The position numbers and the translations under genes were made by a program. The notes under the pieces are model-generated. The model did not search any database. It had not been told where the DNA came from and saw only the letters and a list, made by a program, of their open reading frames with translations. A DNA stretch of 64,000 nucleotides from Paraburkholderia sp. D15. GTDB lineage: Bacteria > Pseudomonadota > Gammaproteobacteria > Burkholderiales > Burkholderiaceae. The stretch is from contig NZ_CP110395.1 in assembly GCF_029910215.1 (NCBI RefSeq), positions 3,720,001 to 3,784,000 on the forward strand, given 5' to 3'. Each line of letters begins with the position of its first letter. Positions within the stretch are counted from its first letter, which is position 1. Positions 1 to 8,785 of this stretch are shown one piece after another.

Positions 1-570
1 CACCGCCACATAGTCCACGCCGAGCGACATGGCCGTGCGGATGTCTTCCATGTCCTTCGCGGTCAGCGCGGGCGCCGACAGGCCGCCGCCCTGGCGGTTG
101 ATACCCTTGTTGTTCGACAGCTCGCCACCGATCTTGACGATGGTGTGGATTTCGCTGCCGATCACGCGCGCGACGTTCAGCACGATCAGGCCGTCGTTGA
201 GCAACAGCACGTCGCCCGGTTTCAGGTCGCGCGGCAGGTCCTTGTAGTCGAGACCGGCGCGCTGCTCGTTACCGAGTTCGCAGTCGGCGTCGAGAATGAA
301 CGGCTCGCCGGCGACCAGCATGATCTTGCCGTTTTCGAATTTACCGACCCGGATCTTCGGGCCTTGCAGGTCGGCCATGATGGCGACTTCGCGGCCGGCC
401 TGGCGGGCCGCCTCGCGCACGAATTCGGCGCGCTGGCGGTGGTCGTCGGCAGTGCCGTGCGAGAAATTGAGCCGCACCACGTCCAATCCTGCCTGAATCA
501 TTTGCAGCAGGATTTCCGGCGTGCTGGAAGCCGGTCCGATGGTAGCGACAATCTTGGTGGCGCGATGCAT
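1..570 (-). CDS. pyk: Pyruvate kinase, N-terminal part (runs off the left edge)
   Basis: Reading down from the ATG at 570 gives MHRATKIVATIGPAS followed by the pyruvate kinase active-site segment around DVVRLNFSHG, and further on a KIRVGKFENG-type stretch of the B-domain boundary. This is the enzyme that turns phosphoenolpyruvate and ADP into pyruvate and ATP in the cytoplasm. About 190 codons are visible; the stop lies outside the window. A good ribosome-binding site (GAGGAG, about 4 nt upstream) supports the start at 570. It lies downstream of pgk on the same strand, so the two glycolytic genes may be co-transcribed. The reading frame stays open upstream of 570, described separately. Confidence 0.93.
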   Translation of the reverse strand, partial: MHRATKIVATIGPASSTPEILLQMIQAGLDVVRLNFSHGTADDHRQRAEFVREAARQAGREVAIMADLQGPKIRVGKFENGKIMLVAGEPFILDADCELGNEQRAGLDYKDLPRDLKPGDVLLLNDGLIVLNVARVIGSEIHTIVKIGGELSNNKGINRQGGGLSAPALTAKDMEDIRTAMSLGVDYVAV

Positions 571-1014
571 GAGTCTCCTCGTCTGGATGGGATCGCTGGG
601 AAAAGCGCTGCGAGTCGGATGCGGAGGCTGCGCACCGAAGGATGCTGCCGGGGGCTGCGCGCCGGTTGAAACCAGCGTCGCTTTATGGGGTGAAGCGGTG
701 TTCGACACCAGTACGGGGCGTACTGGCGGTTCGGCGAGCGCGACCTCGTCGCCGGGGAGTTCTGCCTGCGATTGCGCGGCCTGTCCGATGGACGGGGCCG
801 CGGCTTCGCCGGCAGTGGTCAACTCCACCTGCGCGAGGGACGAGCCGGATTCCTGAAGCTGCTGCGGATCCAGGGCGGCCGCAGCGTTGGCCGTGTCGGC
901 CGGGTTCGTTGCCGCAGCGGGAGCGGCCGCGGAGCGCGTTGCGCGCTCCCCCGCTTTTGCTGCTTCCGTGGTACGCGATGCCTTGGCGCCGCGGGTTTTT
1001 GCAGTCTTGGTCAT
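571..1014 (-). other. Open in-frame stretch upstream of pyk (possible 148-residue N-terminal extension)
   Basis: The 463 bases between pgk and the expected pyk start hold no separate recognisable gene. The pyk frame contains no stop codon from 570 up to an ATG at 1014, exactly 148 codons upstream. The encoded peptide starts MTKTAKTRGAKASRTTEAAK and is rich in Ala, Thr, Pro and Gln, with no known domain. Usual pyruvate kinases start at the MHRATK position, which has its own ribosome-binding site. No Shine-Dalgarno sequence is obvious before 1014. The stretch may be a 5' leader that is open by chance because of high GC, or a low-complexity extension in some translation products. Confidence 0.4.
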
Positions 1015-1033
1015 GGGGGAGCGCGCCGTCACG

Positions 1034-2227
1034 TTAAGCCCGCGATTCGAGAACTGCGACGGCGGGCAGTTTCTTGCCCTCCAGGAACTCGAGGAAGGCG
1101 CCGCCGCCCGTCGAGATGTAGCTGACCTTGTCGTGAATGCCGTACTTGGCGATAGCGGCGAGCGTGTCGCCGCCGCCCGCGATCGAGAACGCCGACGACT
1201 TGGCGATGGCGTCCGCCAGCGTCTTCGTGCCGTTGCCGAACTGGTCGAATTCGAACACGCCGACCGGGCCGTTCCACACGATCGTGCCGGCCTTTTCCAG
1301 TTGCGATGCGAGGATACGCGCGGTTTCCGGACCGATGTCGAGGATCAGGTCGTCGTCCTGCACGTCCACGACAGCCTTCACTTCGGCCTTCGCGGTCGGC
1401 GAGAACTCCTTGGCGGTGACCACGTCCGTCGGGATCGGCACCGAGGCGCCGCGCGCCTTGGCCGCGTCGATGATGGCTTTGGCTTCGTTCACCAGATCGG
1501 CTTCGGCGAGCGACTTGCCGATCTTCAGGCCGGCGGCCAGCATGAACGTATTGGCGATACCGCCGCCGACGATCAGTTGATCGACCTTGTCGGCGAGCGA
1601 TTTCAGAATGGTCAGCTTGGTGGACACCTTCGAGCCGGCGACGATCGCCACCAGCGGACGCTTCGGCGCGCCGAGCGCCTTGCCGAGCGCTTCGAGTTCG
1701 GCGGCGAGCAGCGGGCCCGCGCACGCCACGCCCGCGTATTTCGCGATGCCGTGGGTGGTCGCTTCGGCGCGGTGCGCGGTGCCGAACGCGTCGTTCACGT
1801 AGATGTCGCAGAGCTTCGCCATTTTCTGCGAGAGCTCGTCGGAATCCTTCTTTTCGCCCTTGTTGACGCGGCAGTTTTCCAGCAGCACGAGCGCGCCCGG
1901 CGCGACGTTCACGCCGTTCTCGACCCAGTTGGCGACCAGCGGTACGTCGCGGCCGAGCAGTTCGGCCAGACGCTTCGCGACCGGCGCGAGCGAATCTTCC
2001 GGCTTGAATTCGCCTTCCGTCGGGCGGCCCAGATGCGACGTGACCATCACGGCGGCGCCGGCGTCGAGCGCGGCCTTGATGGCCGGCACGGAGGCGCGGA
2101 TGCGGGTGTCTTCGGTGATGTTGCCTTGATCGTCCTGCGGCACGTTCAGATCGGCGCGGATGAACACGCGTTTGCCGGAGAGCTTGCCTTCGGCGATCAG
2201 ATCAGAAAGACGCAATACCTTGTTCAT
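1034..2227 (-). CDS. pgk: Phosphoglycerate kinase
   Basis: A 397-residue protein, the usual length for bacterial phosphoglycerate kinase. It opens with [20 protein letters not shown] and the substrate-binding segment RADLNVPQD. It contains [11 protein letters not shown], a central [13 protein letters not shown] block, and the C-terminal nucleotide-binding glycines in [14 protein letters not shown] and [14 protein letters not shown]. It transfers phosphate between 1,3-bisphosphoglycerate and ADP in glycolysis. It lies upstream of pyk on the same strand. The 274-bp gap on its 5' side separates it from azlD and should carry its promoter, though I cannot place one with confidence. Confidence 0.97.
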   Translation of the reverse strand: MNKVLRLSDLIAEGKLSGKRVFIRADLNVPQDDQGNITEDTRIRASVPAIKAALDAGAAVMVTSHLGRPTEGEFKPEDSLAPVAKRLAELLGRDVPLVANWVENGVNVAPGALVLLENCRVNKGEKKDSDELSQKMAKLCDIYVNDAFGTAHRAEATTHGIAKYAGVACAGPLLAAELEALGKALGAPKRPLVAIVAGSKVSTKLTILKSLADKVDQLIVGGGIANTFMLAAGLKIGKSLAEADLVNEAKAIIDAAKARGASVPIPTDVVTAKEFSPTAKAEVKAVVDVQDDDLILDIGPETARILASQLEKAGTIVWNGPVGVFEFDQFGNGTKTLADAIAKSSAFSIAGGGDTLAAIAKYGIHDKVSYISTGGGAFLEFLEGKKLPAVAVLESRA

Positions 2228-2501
2228 GGGCGTTTGTGTGCGAGTTGATTGGAAGGCGGTGGCGGACGGCGCGCCGACGTTCCCGGCGGCAAACTCCAGC
2301 GCCAGGGCACGGCAGCGGCTCCACGGAAGCGGGCGCCGGCGGGGCTGGCACGGCTCGCGCGCCTTGCCGCGGCGCGCTCATCCCGGAAACGAGCATTTTA
2401 ACTGATCCACAATGCCTTAAGACCCGCAAGCGGGCGAATGTCCCGTATTTGAAGATTGGCCGCTTTATGTCGCAATGCAGCAATGGCACTGTGATGCGGC
2501 C

Positions 2502-2825
2502 TTACAGAAATAGCCGCAACAATGTGAACACCACCATGCCGACGACGATCGTGCCGAGCATGGTGCGGCGCCACAAAAACCACCCGAGTCCGGCCAGCGT
2601 CGCATAGAACTCGTGGTTGGACGGCGCGAACGACAGGCCGTCCGGCGTGGCCAGCACATCGGGCAGCACGACGGCCGCGAGCGCCGCGGCCGGTGCGTAG
2701 CGCAGCATCTTCTGCACGCGCGGCGGCAATACCGTGCGTTCGCCGCCGATTAGAAACATCGCGCGTGTCAGCGCGGTGACGAAGGTCATGCCGGCGATGG
2801 CGAGCCAGATCTGCGTGGAAGTCAT
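2502..2825 (-). CDS. azlD: AzlD-family branched-chain amino acid exporter subunit
   Basis: A 107-residue hydrophobic protein with about four membrane segments, typical of the small AzlD partner. The visible segment TALTRAMFLIGGERTVLPPR is characteristic of the family (the TxxxR and the PP before the second helix). AzlC and AzlD together form an inner-membrane exporter for branched-chain amino acids. The start ATG overlaps the azlC stop codon as ATGA, so translation is coupled. The nearby divergent ilvE gene fits a branched-chain amino acid context. Confidence 0.9.
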   Translation of the reverse strand: MTSTQIWLAIAGMTFVTALTRAMFLIGGERTVLPPRVQKMLRYAPAAALAAVVLPDVLATPDGLSFAPSNHEFYATLAGLGWFLWRRTMLGTIVVGMVVFTLLRLFL

Positions 2826-3646
2826 CGGGAATCTCCGGCGCTGCTGCGAATGCGGCGCAGGTCGGCGCGCTCGACCATCAGGTCGGCCGCGCTGCCCGCG
2901 ACGATCGCGGCGATCACCGCGAGCGGCAGCGCGAGCCGGTAAGGCAGGTCGAAGGCGAGCAGCGAGACGACGCCGGCAATGCTCACGGCGACCAGCGTGG
3001 CGCGGTTCGCGATCGCCGACACCATGATGGGCAGCAACGCGAGCGTGCCCGCCAGCGCGAGCCCCCAGTTGTCCGGAATCAGGCTCGCCAGCAGAATCCC
3101 GGCGATCGACGAGACCTGCCAGGACAGCCAGCTGCACAGCGCCATGCCCCAGTAGTACGCCTCCTTGCCAGGCTGATAGCCCGGCGGGAAGCTCTTCTTC
3201 TGGAACAGGAGATAGATCACGTCGCCGTTGAAGTAGCCGAGCAGGATGCGGCGCCACATCGGCAGATAGGAGAAATGCGGCGCGAGCCCGACGCTGAAGA
3301 TCACGAAGCGCGTATTGACCATGGCCGCCGTGAGCAGCACGGTCCACACCGGCAGTTTCGCCGCGAGCAGCGGCAGCACCGCCAGTTGCGACGAGCCGGC
3401 GTAGCACAGCAGCGACATGGTGAGCGCCTGCGGCAGCGTGAGTACCGATTTACTCATCGCGATGCCGGTGACAAGACCCCAGGAGAAGATCGCCATCAGC
3501 GTCGGCGAGTAGTCGCGCGCGCCCTCGCTGAAGGCACGGCGATCGGTATCGGACAGACGAGCGAGCATGAGGCGAAACTTGCGGCGCGCGAGAGCGCCGC
3601 TGCGATGGGAAGTCGGCGCCAGGTCGTCAAGCACCCGCTGGCGCAT
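2822..3646 (-). CDS. azlC: AzlC-family branched-chain amino acid exporter subunit
   Basis: A 274-residue membrane protein with a run of hydrophobic helices and the AzlC hallmarks LCYAGSSQLAVLPLLAA and AAMVNTRFVIFSVGLAPHF. It forms the large subunit of the AzlCD exporter. The first roughly 26 residues are basic and poorly conserved in appearance; translation could instead begin at the internal Met of MLARLSDTDRRAF. The gene is divergent from ilvE, leaving about 165 bases between them for both promoters, and overlaps azlD by 4 nt. Confidence 0.9.
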   Translation of the reverse strand: MRQRVLDDLAPTSHRSGALARRKFRLMLARLSDTDRRAFSEGARDYSPTLMAIFSWGLVTGIAMSKSVLTLPQALTMSLLCYAGSSQLAVLPLLAAKLPVWTVLLTAAMVNTRFVIFSVGLAPHFSYLPMWRRILLGYFNGDVIYLLFQKKSFPPGYQPGKEAYYWGMALCSWLSWQVSSIAGILLASLIPDNWGLALAGTLALLPIMVSAIANRATLVAVSIAGVVSLLAFDLPYRLALPLAVIAAIVAGSAADLMVERADLRRIRSSAGDSR

Positions 3647-3811
3647 CCGGATATGAATTATGCGTGCGCTGGATTATAGCGTCCGGCATGCGGCCGAATG
3701 CCCGTTCCGTGTGCAAAAGACGCTAAAATGACGCTCTTCGCCCCACCCCATCGGGAGCCTGCCGCCTGGCGGCCGGTTCGGGGGACTCACAACGCACTGC
3801 TGGAGAATCGT

Positions 3812-4735
3812 ATGTCAATGGCCGACCGCGACGGCAAGATCTGGATGGATGGCAAGCTCATCGACTGGCGCGACGCCACGGTCCACGTGCTCACCCACAC
3901 GCTGCACTACGGCATGGGCGTGTTCGAGGGCGTGCGCGCCTACAAGACGGCGGACGGCGGCACGGCGATTTTCCGTCTCCAGGAACACACCAAGCGGCTG
4001 CTGAACTCGGCCAAGATTTTCCAGATGGACGTGCCGTTCGACCACGAAACGCTCGCCGCCGCGCAATGCGAAGTGGTCCGCGAGAACAAGCTCGAATCCT
4101 GCTATCTGCGCCCGATCATCTGGGTCGGCTCGGAAAAGCTCGGCGTGTCGGCCAAGGGCAACACCATCCACGTGGCGATCGCGGCATGGCCGTGGGGCGC
4201 CTACCTCGGTGAAGACGGCATCGCCAAGGGCATTCGCGTGAAGACCTCGTCGTTCACGCGCCATCACGTGAACGTGTCCATGGTCCGCGCGAAGGCGTCG
4301 GGCTGGTACGTGAACTCGATCCTCGCCAACCAGGAAGCGATCGCCGACGGTTACGACGAAGCGCTGCTGCTCGACGTCGACGGCTACGTGTCGGAAGGCT
4401 CGGGCGAGAACTTCTTCCTCGTCAACAACGGCAAGCTGTACACGCCGGACCTGTCGTCGTGCCTCGACGGCATCACGCGCGACACGGTCATCACGCTGGC
4501 GCGCGACGCGGGCCTTCAGGTGATCGAAAAGCGCATCACGCGCGACGAAGTCTATACATGCGACGAAGCGTTCTTCACCGGCACCGCCGCCGAAGTCACG
4601 CCGATCCGCGAACTCGACAACCGTACGATCGGCTCGGGCACGCGCGGCCCGATCACGGAAAAGCTGCAATCGGCTTTCTTCGACGTCGTGAACGGCAAGA
4701 GCGACAAGTACGCGCACTGGCTCACCAAGATCTAA
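3812..4735 (+). CDS. ilvE: Branched-chain amino acid aminotransferase
   Basis: A 307-residue PLP-dependent class IV aminotransferase that interconverts leucine, isoleucine and valine with their 2-keto acids. The sequence shows the family markers LHYGMGVFEGVRAYKT, the PLP-lysine region around VNSILANQEA, the substrate motif EGSGENFFLV, and FTGTAAEVTPI near the end. The reading frame is open further upstream, but the ATG at 3812 is preceded by GGAG at suitable spacing and gives the expected N-terminus MSMADRDGKIWMDG. It is followed after 93 bases by a small zinc-finger gene on the same strand. Confidence 0.96.
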   Translation: MSMADRDGKIWMDGKLIDWRDATVHVLTHTLHYGMGVFEGVRAYKTADGGTAIFRLQEHTKRLLNSAKIFQMDVPFDHETLAAAQCEVVRENKLESCYLRPIIWVGSEKLGVSAKGNTIHVAIAAWPWGAYLGEDGIAKGIRVKTSSFTRHHVNVSMVRAKASGWYVNSILANQEAIADGYDEALLLDVDGYVSEGSGENFFLVNNGKLYTPDLSSCLDGITRDTVITLARDAGLQVIEKRITRDEVYTCDEAFFTGTAAEVTPIRELDNRTIGSGTRGPITEKLQSAFFDVVNGKSDKYAHWLTKI

Positions 4736-4828
4736 CGCACGCCGCGCCGCGGGCGCGCCTCGCCGGTTCCGGCGGACGCGAACCCTCGCGGCGCGACGCA
4801 CGCCCCCTGCATACAACGAGAACGTCCC

Positions 4829-5023
4829 ATGAGCGAAATCAAGGAAATGCCGCTGGTCGAACTGTCGGCGAAAGATCTGCCCGCTTACTGCCCGAACCCG
4901 GCCATGCCGCGCTGGAGCGCGCATCCGCGCGTTTTCATCGACGTCACGCATGGCGAAGCGCGTTGCCCGTATTGCAGCACGCGATACAAGCTGCGCGACG
5001 GCGAAGTGGTCCGGGGTCATTGA
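4829..5023 (+). CDS. Small zinc-finger (CHCC-type) protein
   Basis: A 64-residue protein with Cys and His residues arranged as in the zf-CHCC family: one Cys at CPNP, a His in the VTHGEARC segment, and the CPYCSTRY pair. The family is related to the zinc-binding subunit of mitochondrial complex I, but its bacterial role is unclear. It follows ilvE on the same strand and is followed by waaF, an arrangement I associate with Burkholderia. The 264 bases from here to waaF contain no gene I can support. Confidence 0.85.
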   Translation: MSEIKEMPLVELSAKDLPAYCPNPAMPRWSAHPRVFIDVTHGEARCPYCSTRYKLRDGEVVRGH

Positions 5024-5287
5024 ACCCGTTCCGCTGAACGCCGATCGCTTGCGGTGTCGTCCGCCGGCGCGCCTTGAAGGTCGCATAGCCGCCTGGCACG
5101 CCGAGCGGCAACGTGCCGCCGGCAACGAGGCGCTACGGCAGACTCACCGCGACATGGCCGCAACCGCGGCGCCCCCGGCCTCGCCGGCAGGGCGTCCCGC
5201 GGCTGGCGGCCCTTCCCTTTTGAACCACCCGAACGCCACGCGCACGCCGCGCGCGGCGTTTCGTTTCGACACCGGACACTCACTCTG

Positions 5288-6313
5288 ATGCGTCGCGCGT
5301 TGGTTATCGCACCGAACTGGATCGGTGACGCATTGATGGCGCAGCCGCTGTTTGCGCGCCTCGTGAAATTGCATCCGCGCATCGTCATCGACGCGGTCGC
5401 GCCCTCGTGGGTCGCGCCCGTGCTCGAACGCATGCCGGAAATCCGCGACGTCTACGCCACCGACCTCGCGCACGGCAAGCTGCAGATGCTGCGCCGCTGG
5501 CAACTGGCGAGCGATCTGCGCGACGTCGGCTACGACGCGGCCTACGTGCTGCCGAATTCGCTGAAGTCCGCGCTGATTCCGTGGCTGGCGGGCGTGCCGT
5601 TGCGCATCGGCTATACCGGCGAAAGCCGCTACGGGCTGCTCAACGTGCGCCACGCGAATCCGCGCAAGGACGAGCGTCCGCCGATGGTCGGCCACTACGC
5701 CGCGCTCGCCTACGCGCCCGGCGCCAAGATCCCCGACGACCTGCCGATGCCGCGCCTCGACACGGACCTGAACGAAGCGTCGCGCGTATCGGCGCGCTTC
5801 AATCTGGACACCCGCGTGCCGCTGCTGGTGTTCTGTCCGGGCGCCGAGTACGGTCCCGCCAAGCGCTGGCCGCCCGAACATTTCGCCGCGCTCGCGCAGA
5901 TGGTCGGCCAGTCGTTCCCGTACACGCAGATCGTCGCGCTGGGCTCGCCGAAAGACGCGCCGCTCGCCCAGGCGATCGCCGAACGGGCGCCGAACGTGCG
6001 CAACCTGTGCGGGCAGACCGCGCTGGGCGAAGCCTGCGCGCTGATCTCGCGGGCCAACGCGGTCGTCACCAACGACTCCGGGCTGATGCACGTGGCCGCC
6101 GCGCTGCGCCGTCCGCTGGTGGCCGTGTACGGCTCGACCGATCCGCGCCATACGCCGCCCTTGTCCGAGCTCGCAAAGGTACAATGGCTTCACCTCGAAT
6201 GCAGCCCCTGTTTTGAGCGCGAGTGTCCGCTCGGCCACCTGAACTGCCTGAAGCAGTTGAGCGCCGAGCAGGTGTTCAGCGATTTGCGCGGCATGTTGCT
6301 CACGCAACGCTGA
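5288..6313 (+). CDS. waaF: ADP-heptose:LPS heptosyltransferase II
   Basis: A 341-residue family 9 glycosyltransferase adding the second heptose to the inner core of lipopolysaccharide on the cytoplasmic face of the inner membrane. Visible markers are the N-terminal IAPNWIGDALMAQPLF, the central CPGAEYGPAKRWPPEHFA, the nucleotide-sugar binding segment VVTNDSGLMHVAAAL, and GSTDPRHTPPLS. Near the C-terminus is the Cys-containing block ECSPCFERECPLGHLNC typical of WaaF. Length and start agree with the family. Confidence 0.95.
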   Translation: MRRALVIAPNWIGDALMAQPLFARLVKLHPRIVIDAVAPSWVAPVLERMPEIRDVYATDLAHGKLQMLRRWQLASDLRDVGYDAAYVLPNSLKSALIPWLAGVPLRIGYTGESRYGLLNVRHANPRKDERPPMVGHYAALAYAPGAKIPDDLPMPRLDTDLNEASRVSARFNLDTRVPLLVFCPGAEYGPAKRWPPEHFAALAQMVGQSFPYTQIVALGSPKDAPLAQAIAERAPNVRNLCGQTALGEACALISRANAVVTNDSGLMHVAAALRRPLVAVYGSTDPRHTPPLSELAKVQWLHLECSPCFERECPLGHLNCLKQLSAEQVFSDLRGMLLTQR

Positions 6314-6510
6314 TCCGGTTGACACTCGCACGCAACACCGCACGCCCCTGAGCGCGTCGCGTCATGTTCGCGCCTTGCAGCGCGGGCAAGCTCGCAAGAG
6401 CACGTCCCTCGGGACGTCCGGCGCTCGGGTCGATGGTCCGGTGCTTCGCCGGATCGTCCCGTTGAACGCTGCCCCGCAACCGCGCGCCGCGCACTAGAGA
6501 CTGACGAGCC

Positions 6511-6957
6511 ATGCCACGTTTTGCCCATATCTTCGAAGCCGCCGCCGATACCCTGAACGCCTACTATCAGGCCGTCGCCGAGGTCAATATCGACAGCTTG
6601 ATGGGCCTGTGGATCGACGAGGAGTTCGTGAGCTGCATCTGCGCGGACGGCTCGCACCTGCACGGCCTGGACAGCATTCGCGCCGGCCTGCAGATCCAGC
6701 TTGAAACCGCCCCGGTGTCGATCGAACCGCTCGACATCCGCGTGTACGACAGTCTCGGCACCGTGGTGTACGCAATCGCCGAGGCGCACCGCCCAGCCGA
6801 TCCGAAAGCCACGCCCACCATGGTGTTCACGACCTACGTGATGGTTCACGAGCGCGGCGAGTGGCGCATCGCGCACATTCACGCGAGCCCCATGCCGAAC
6901 GAGGCCGCCAGCCAGTTCGCCACCAAGATGCGGCACGGCCAGGGGTCGCTGCACTGA
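6511..6957 (+). CDS. NTF2-like / SnoaL-like family protein
   Basis: A 148-residue protein with the cone-shaped NTF2-like fold pattern: an N-terminal helix (AAADTLNAYYQAVAEVNID), the LMGLWIDEEF strand, and the C-terminal strand series TTYVMVHERGEWRIAHIHAS. The family includes small enzymes and binding proteins acting on diverse substrates; I cannot name one here. The 197 bases before it contain two short GC-rich hairpins (around 6402-6417 and 6436-6454) and no gene. The next gene starts 39 bases downstream, so an operon with the hydrolase is likely. Confidence 0.8.
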   Translation: MPRFAHIFEAAADTLNAYYQAVAEVNIDSLMGLWIDEEFVSCICADGSHLHGLDSIRAGLQIQLETAPVSIEPLDIRVYDSLGTVVYAIAEAHRPADPKATPTMVFTTYVMVHERGEWRIAHIHASPMPNEAASQFATKMRHGQGSLH

Positions 6958-6996
6958 CGTGCGGCGCAGTTTCTCCTTTCCACTTTTCAAGCCGGT

Positions 6997-8154
6997 ATGA
7001 GCACGACTCGTCGCCCTGTTCCAACGCCCGAGGGAGCGTCCTCGCAGGAGTTGGACAGCGCGCGAGACGATGCCGCGCCTGCCGGGGCCATCGAGCGGGT
7101 TGCGGCGGCCGTCGAGGCGGGCATCGAATCGCTGTACCGCGCACCGCTGTGGCTGCCGAACCGGCATGCGCAGACCATCGTTCCGTCGCTGTTCGCGCGC
7201 CGCCCTGCCGTGACGCTGCGGCGCGAGCGCTGGGATACGCCGGACGGCGATTTCATCGATCTCGACTGGGTCGTGCATGACCGGCCGCCATCGGCCGAAC
7301 GCACCGCCAACGTTTCTGCCGGCGCATCGTCTTCGCACCACCCCGCCGCCGATGCCCCGCTGCTCGTGCTGTTCCACGGTCTGGAAGGCAGCTCGGCCTC
7401 GCACTACGCGATGTCGCTGATGGCCGCCACCCGCGAGCACGGCTGGCACGGCGTGGTGCCGCACTTTCGTACGTGCGGCGGCGAATTGAACCGCCTGCCG
7501 CGCTTCTATCACCTCGCGGACAGCACCGAGGTCGACTGGATCCTGCGGCGTTTGCGCGCCGCGCATCGCGGGCCGATCGTGGCGGCGGGCGTGTCGCTCG
7601 GCGGTAATGTGCTGCTGCGCTGGCTCGGCGAGCAGCGTGACGAAGCCGGCTCGGTGATCGCCGCGGCCGCCGCGATTTCCACGCCGATCGACGTGCATGC
7701 GGGCGGCCGCGCCTTGTCGCAAGGCTTCGGTCTCGTCTACGCGCGCAGCTTTCTGAAAACGCTCAAGCAGAAGGCCGCGCAGAAGCTGATCCAGTATCCC
7801 GGTCTGTACGACCGCGACGCGATGCTCGCGAGCCGCACCATGTACGAGTTCGACAATATCGTCACCGCGCCGCTGCACGGCTTTCGCAATACCGAGGACT
7901 ACTGGAGCCAGGCGACCACGCGCCCGCTACTGCCGCATATCCGCGTGCCGACGCTGGTGCTGAACGCGCGCAACGATCCGTTCCTGCCGGCCGAGGCGCT
8001 GCCTTCGCGGCACGAGGTGTCGGCGGCGGTGCAACTCGAACAACCGGAGCACGGCGGTCACGCCGGCTTCATGACCGGGCCGTTTCCGGGCCGTATCGAC
8101 TGGCTGTCGCGGCGCGTGTTCGGCTATCTGGAGCAGCACGTCGATCATGGATGA
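6997..8154 (+). CDS. YheT-type alpha/beta hydrolase
   Basis: A 385-residue hydrolase of the YheT/ABHD family. It shows WLPNRHAQTI near residue 55, the oxyanion region LFHGLEGSSASHY, the nucleophile elbow GVSLGGN with Ser as catalytic base, and late His in PEHGGHAGF. The Asp of the triad probably lies in LNARNDPFLP. The family is made of esterase-like cytoplasmic enzymes of uncertain substrate. An unusually long disordered, Ala- and Ser-rich segment precedes the conserved domain. The stop overlaps the next gene by 8 bases, indicating coupled translation. Confidence 0.87.
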   Translation: MSTTRRPVPTPEGASSQELDSARDDAAPAGAIERVAAAVEAGIESLYRAPLWLPNRHAQTIVPSLFARRPAVTLRRERWDTPDGDFIDLDWVVHDRPPSAERTANVSAGASSSHHPAADAPLLVLFHGLEGSSASHYAMSLMAATREHGWHGVVPHFRTCGGELNRLPRFYHLADSTEVDWILRRLRAAHRGPIVAAGVSLGGNVLLRWLGEQRDEAGSVIAAAAAISTPIDVHAGGRALSQGFGLVYARSFLKTLKQKAAQKLIQYPGLYDRDAMLASRTMYEFDNIVTAPLHGFRNTEDYWSQATTRPLLPHIRVPTLVLNARNDPFLPAEALPSRHEVSAAVQLEQPEHGGHAGFMTGPFPGRIDWLSRRVFGYLEQHVDHG

Positions 8155-8785
8155 CATCGTCAAACAGGCGCTGGCCAAGTGGCCGAACGTGCCGAGCTGC
8201 ACCGGCTGGCTGATGCTCGACCGGCGCGGCAACTGGCGGATGCGCGACGAGGCCGCGCAGGCGAGCGGCGCGCCGGGCACCGCGATCCGGCACGAGGCGC
8301 TGCTGGGGTTCATCAATCGCAATTACGCGGTCGACGAGCAGGGGCAGTGGTATTTCCAGAACGGTCCGCAACGGGTGTATGTGGAGCTGGGTTATACGCC
8401 GTGGGTGGTGAGGTTTGCGAGCGGTGACGGTCGTGATGGCCATGCCGCTTCCGTGATCGATGCCGAGGCCAAGGCTGCGGCTACCGCTCGACTCGTGCTG
8501 CACGATCAAGCCGGCCAGGCGTTCGAACCCACCGCGGTGTACATTGACGAAGACGGCGGCATCCTGTTCGCCGATGCATCGACGCCGCCGCGAATCGCCG
8601 TGCTGCACGATCACGATCTGGACACGTTCGCCGATCACGCCGAACTCGCCGACGATTCGATGAGCGGCGAGTTTCGCTGGAACGACAGCGTGGTGTTGCC
8701 GCTGCAGGCGGTACGACGCGCCGAGGTACCCACGCGATTCGGCTTCGTGGCCAGTCCCGCCGCGAAGGCCGGCGCCCCCAGCTAA
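8147..8785 (+). CDS. Conserved protein of unknown function
   Basis: A 212-residue soluble protein with no signal peptide or membrane segment. It opens with MDDIVKQALAKWPNVPSCTG and contains a repeating Trp/Tyr-rich strand pattern (GNWRMRDE, GQWYFQNGPQRVYVELGYTP). The start overlaps the hydrolase gene by 8 bases, so the two are probably made together. Its stop codon shares bases with the stop of the convergent protease gene (CTAA at 8782-8785). The gene looks conserved in Burkholderia-like genomes, but I cannot give a function. Confidence 0.75.
   Translation: MDDIVKQALAKWPNVPSCTGWLMLDRRGNWRMRDEAAQASGAPGTAIRHEALLGFINRNYAVDEQGQWYFQNGPQRVYVELGYTPWVVRFASGDGRDGHAASVIDAEAKAAATARLVLHDQAGQAFEPTAVYIDEDGGILFADASTPPRIAVLHDHDLDTFADHAELADDSMSGEFRWNDSVVLPLQAVRRAEVPTRFGFVASPAAKAGAPS

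Noticed and set aside
887..2248. Long plus-strand frame antisense to pgk
   Set aside because: Arg/His/Val-rich shadow of the pgk coding strand, caused by high GC; no family features.
6402..6454. Two GC-rich hairpins before the NTF2-like gene
   Set aside because: No T-run follows either, so they are not supported as terminators.
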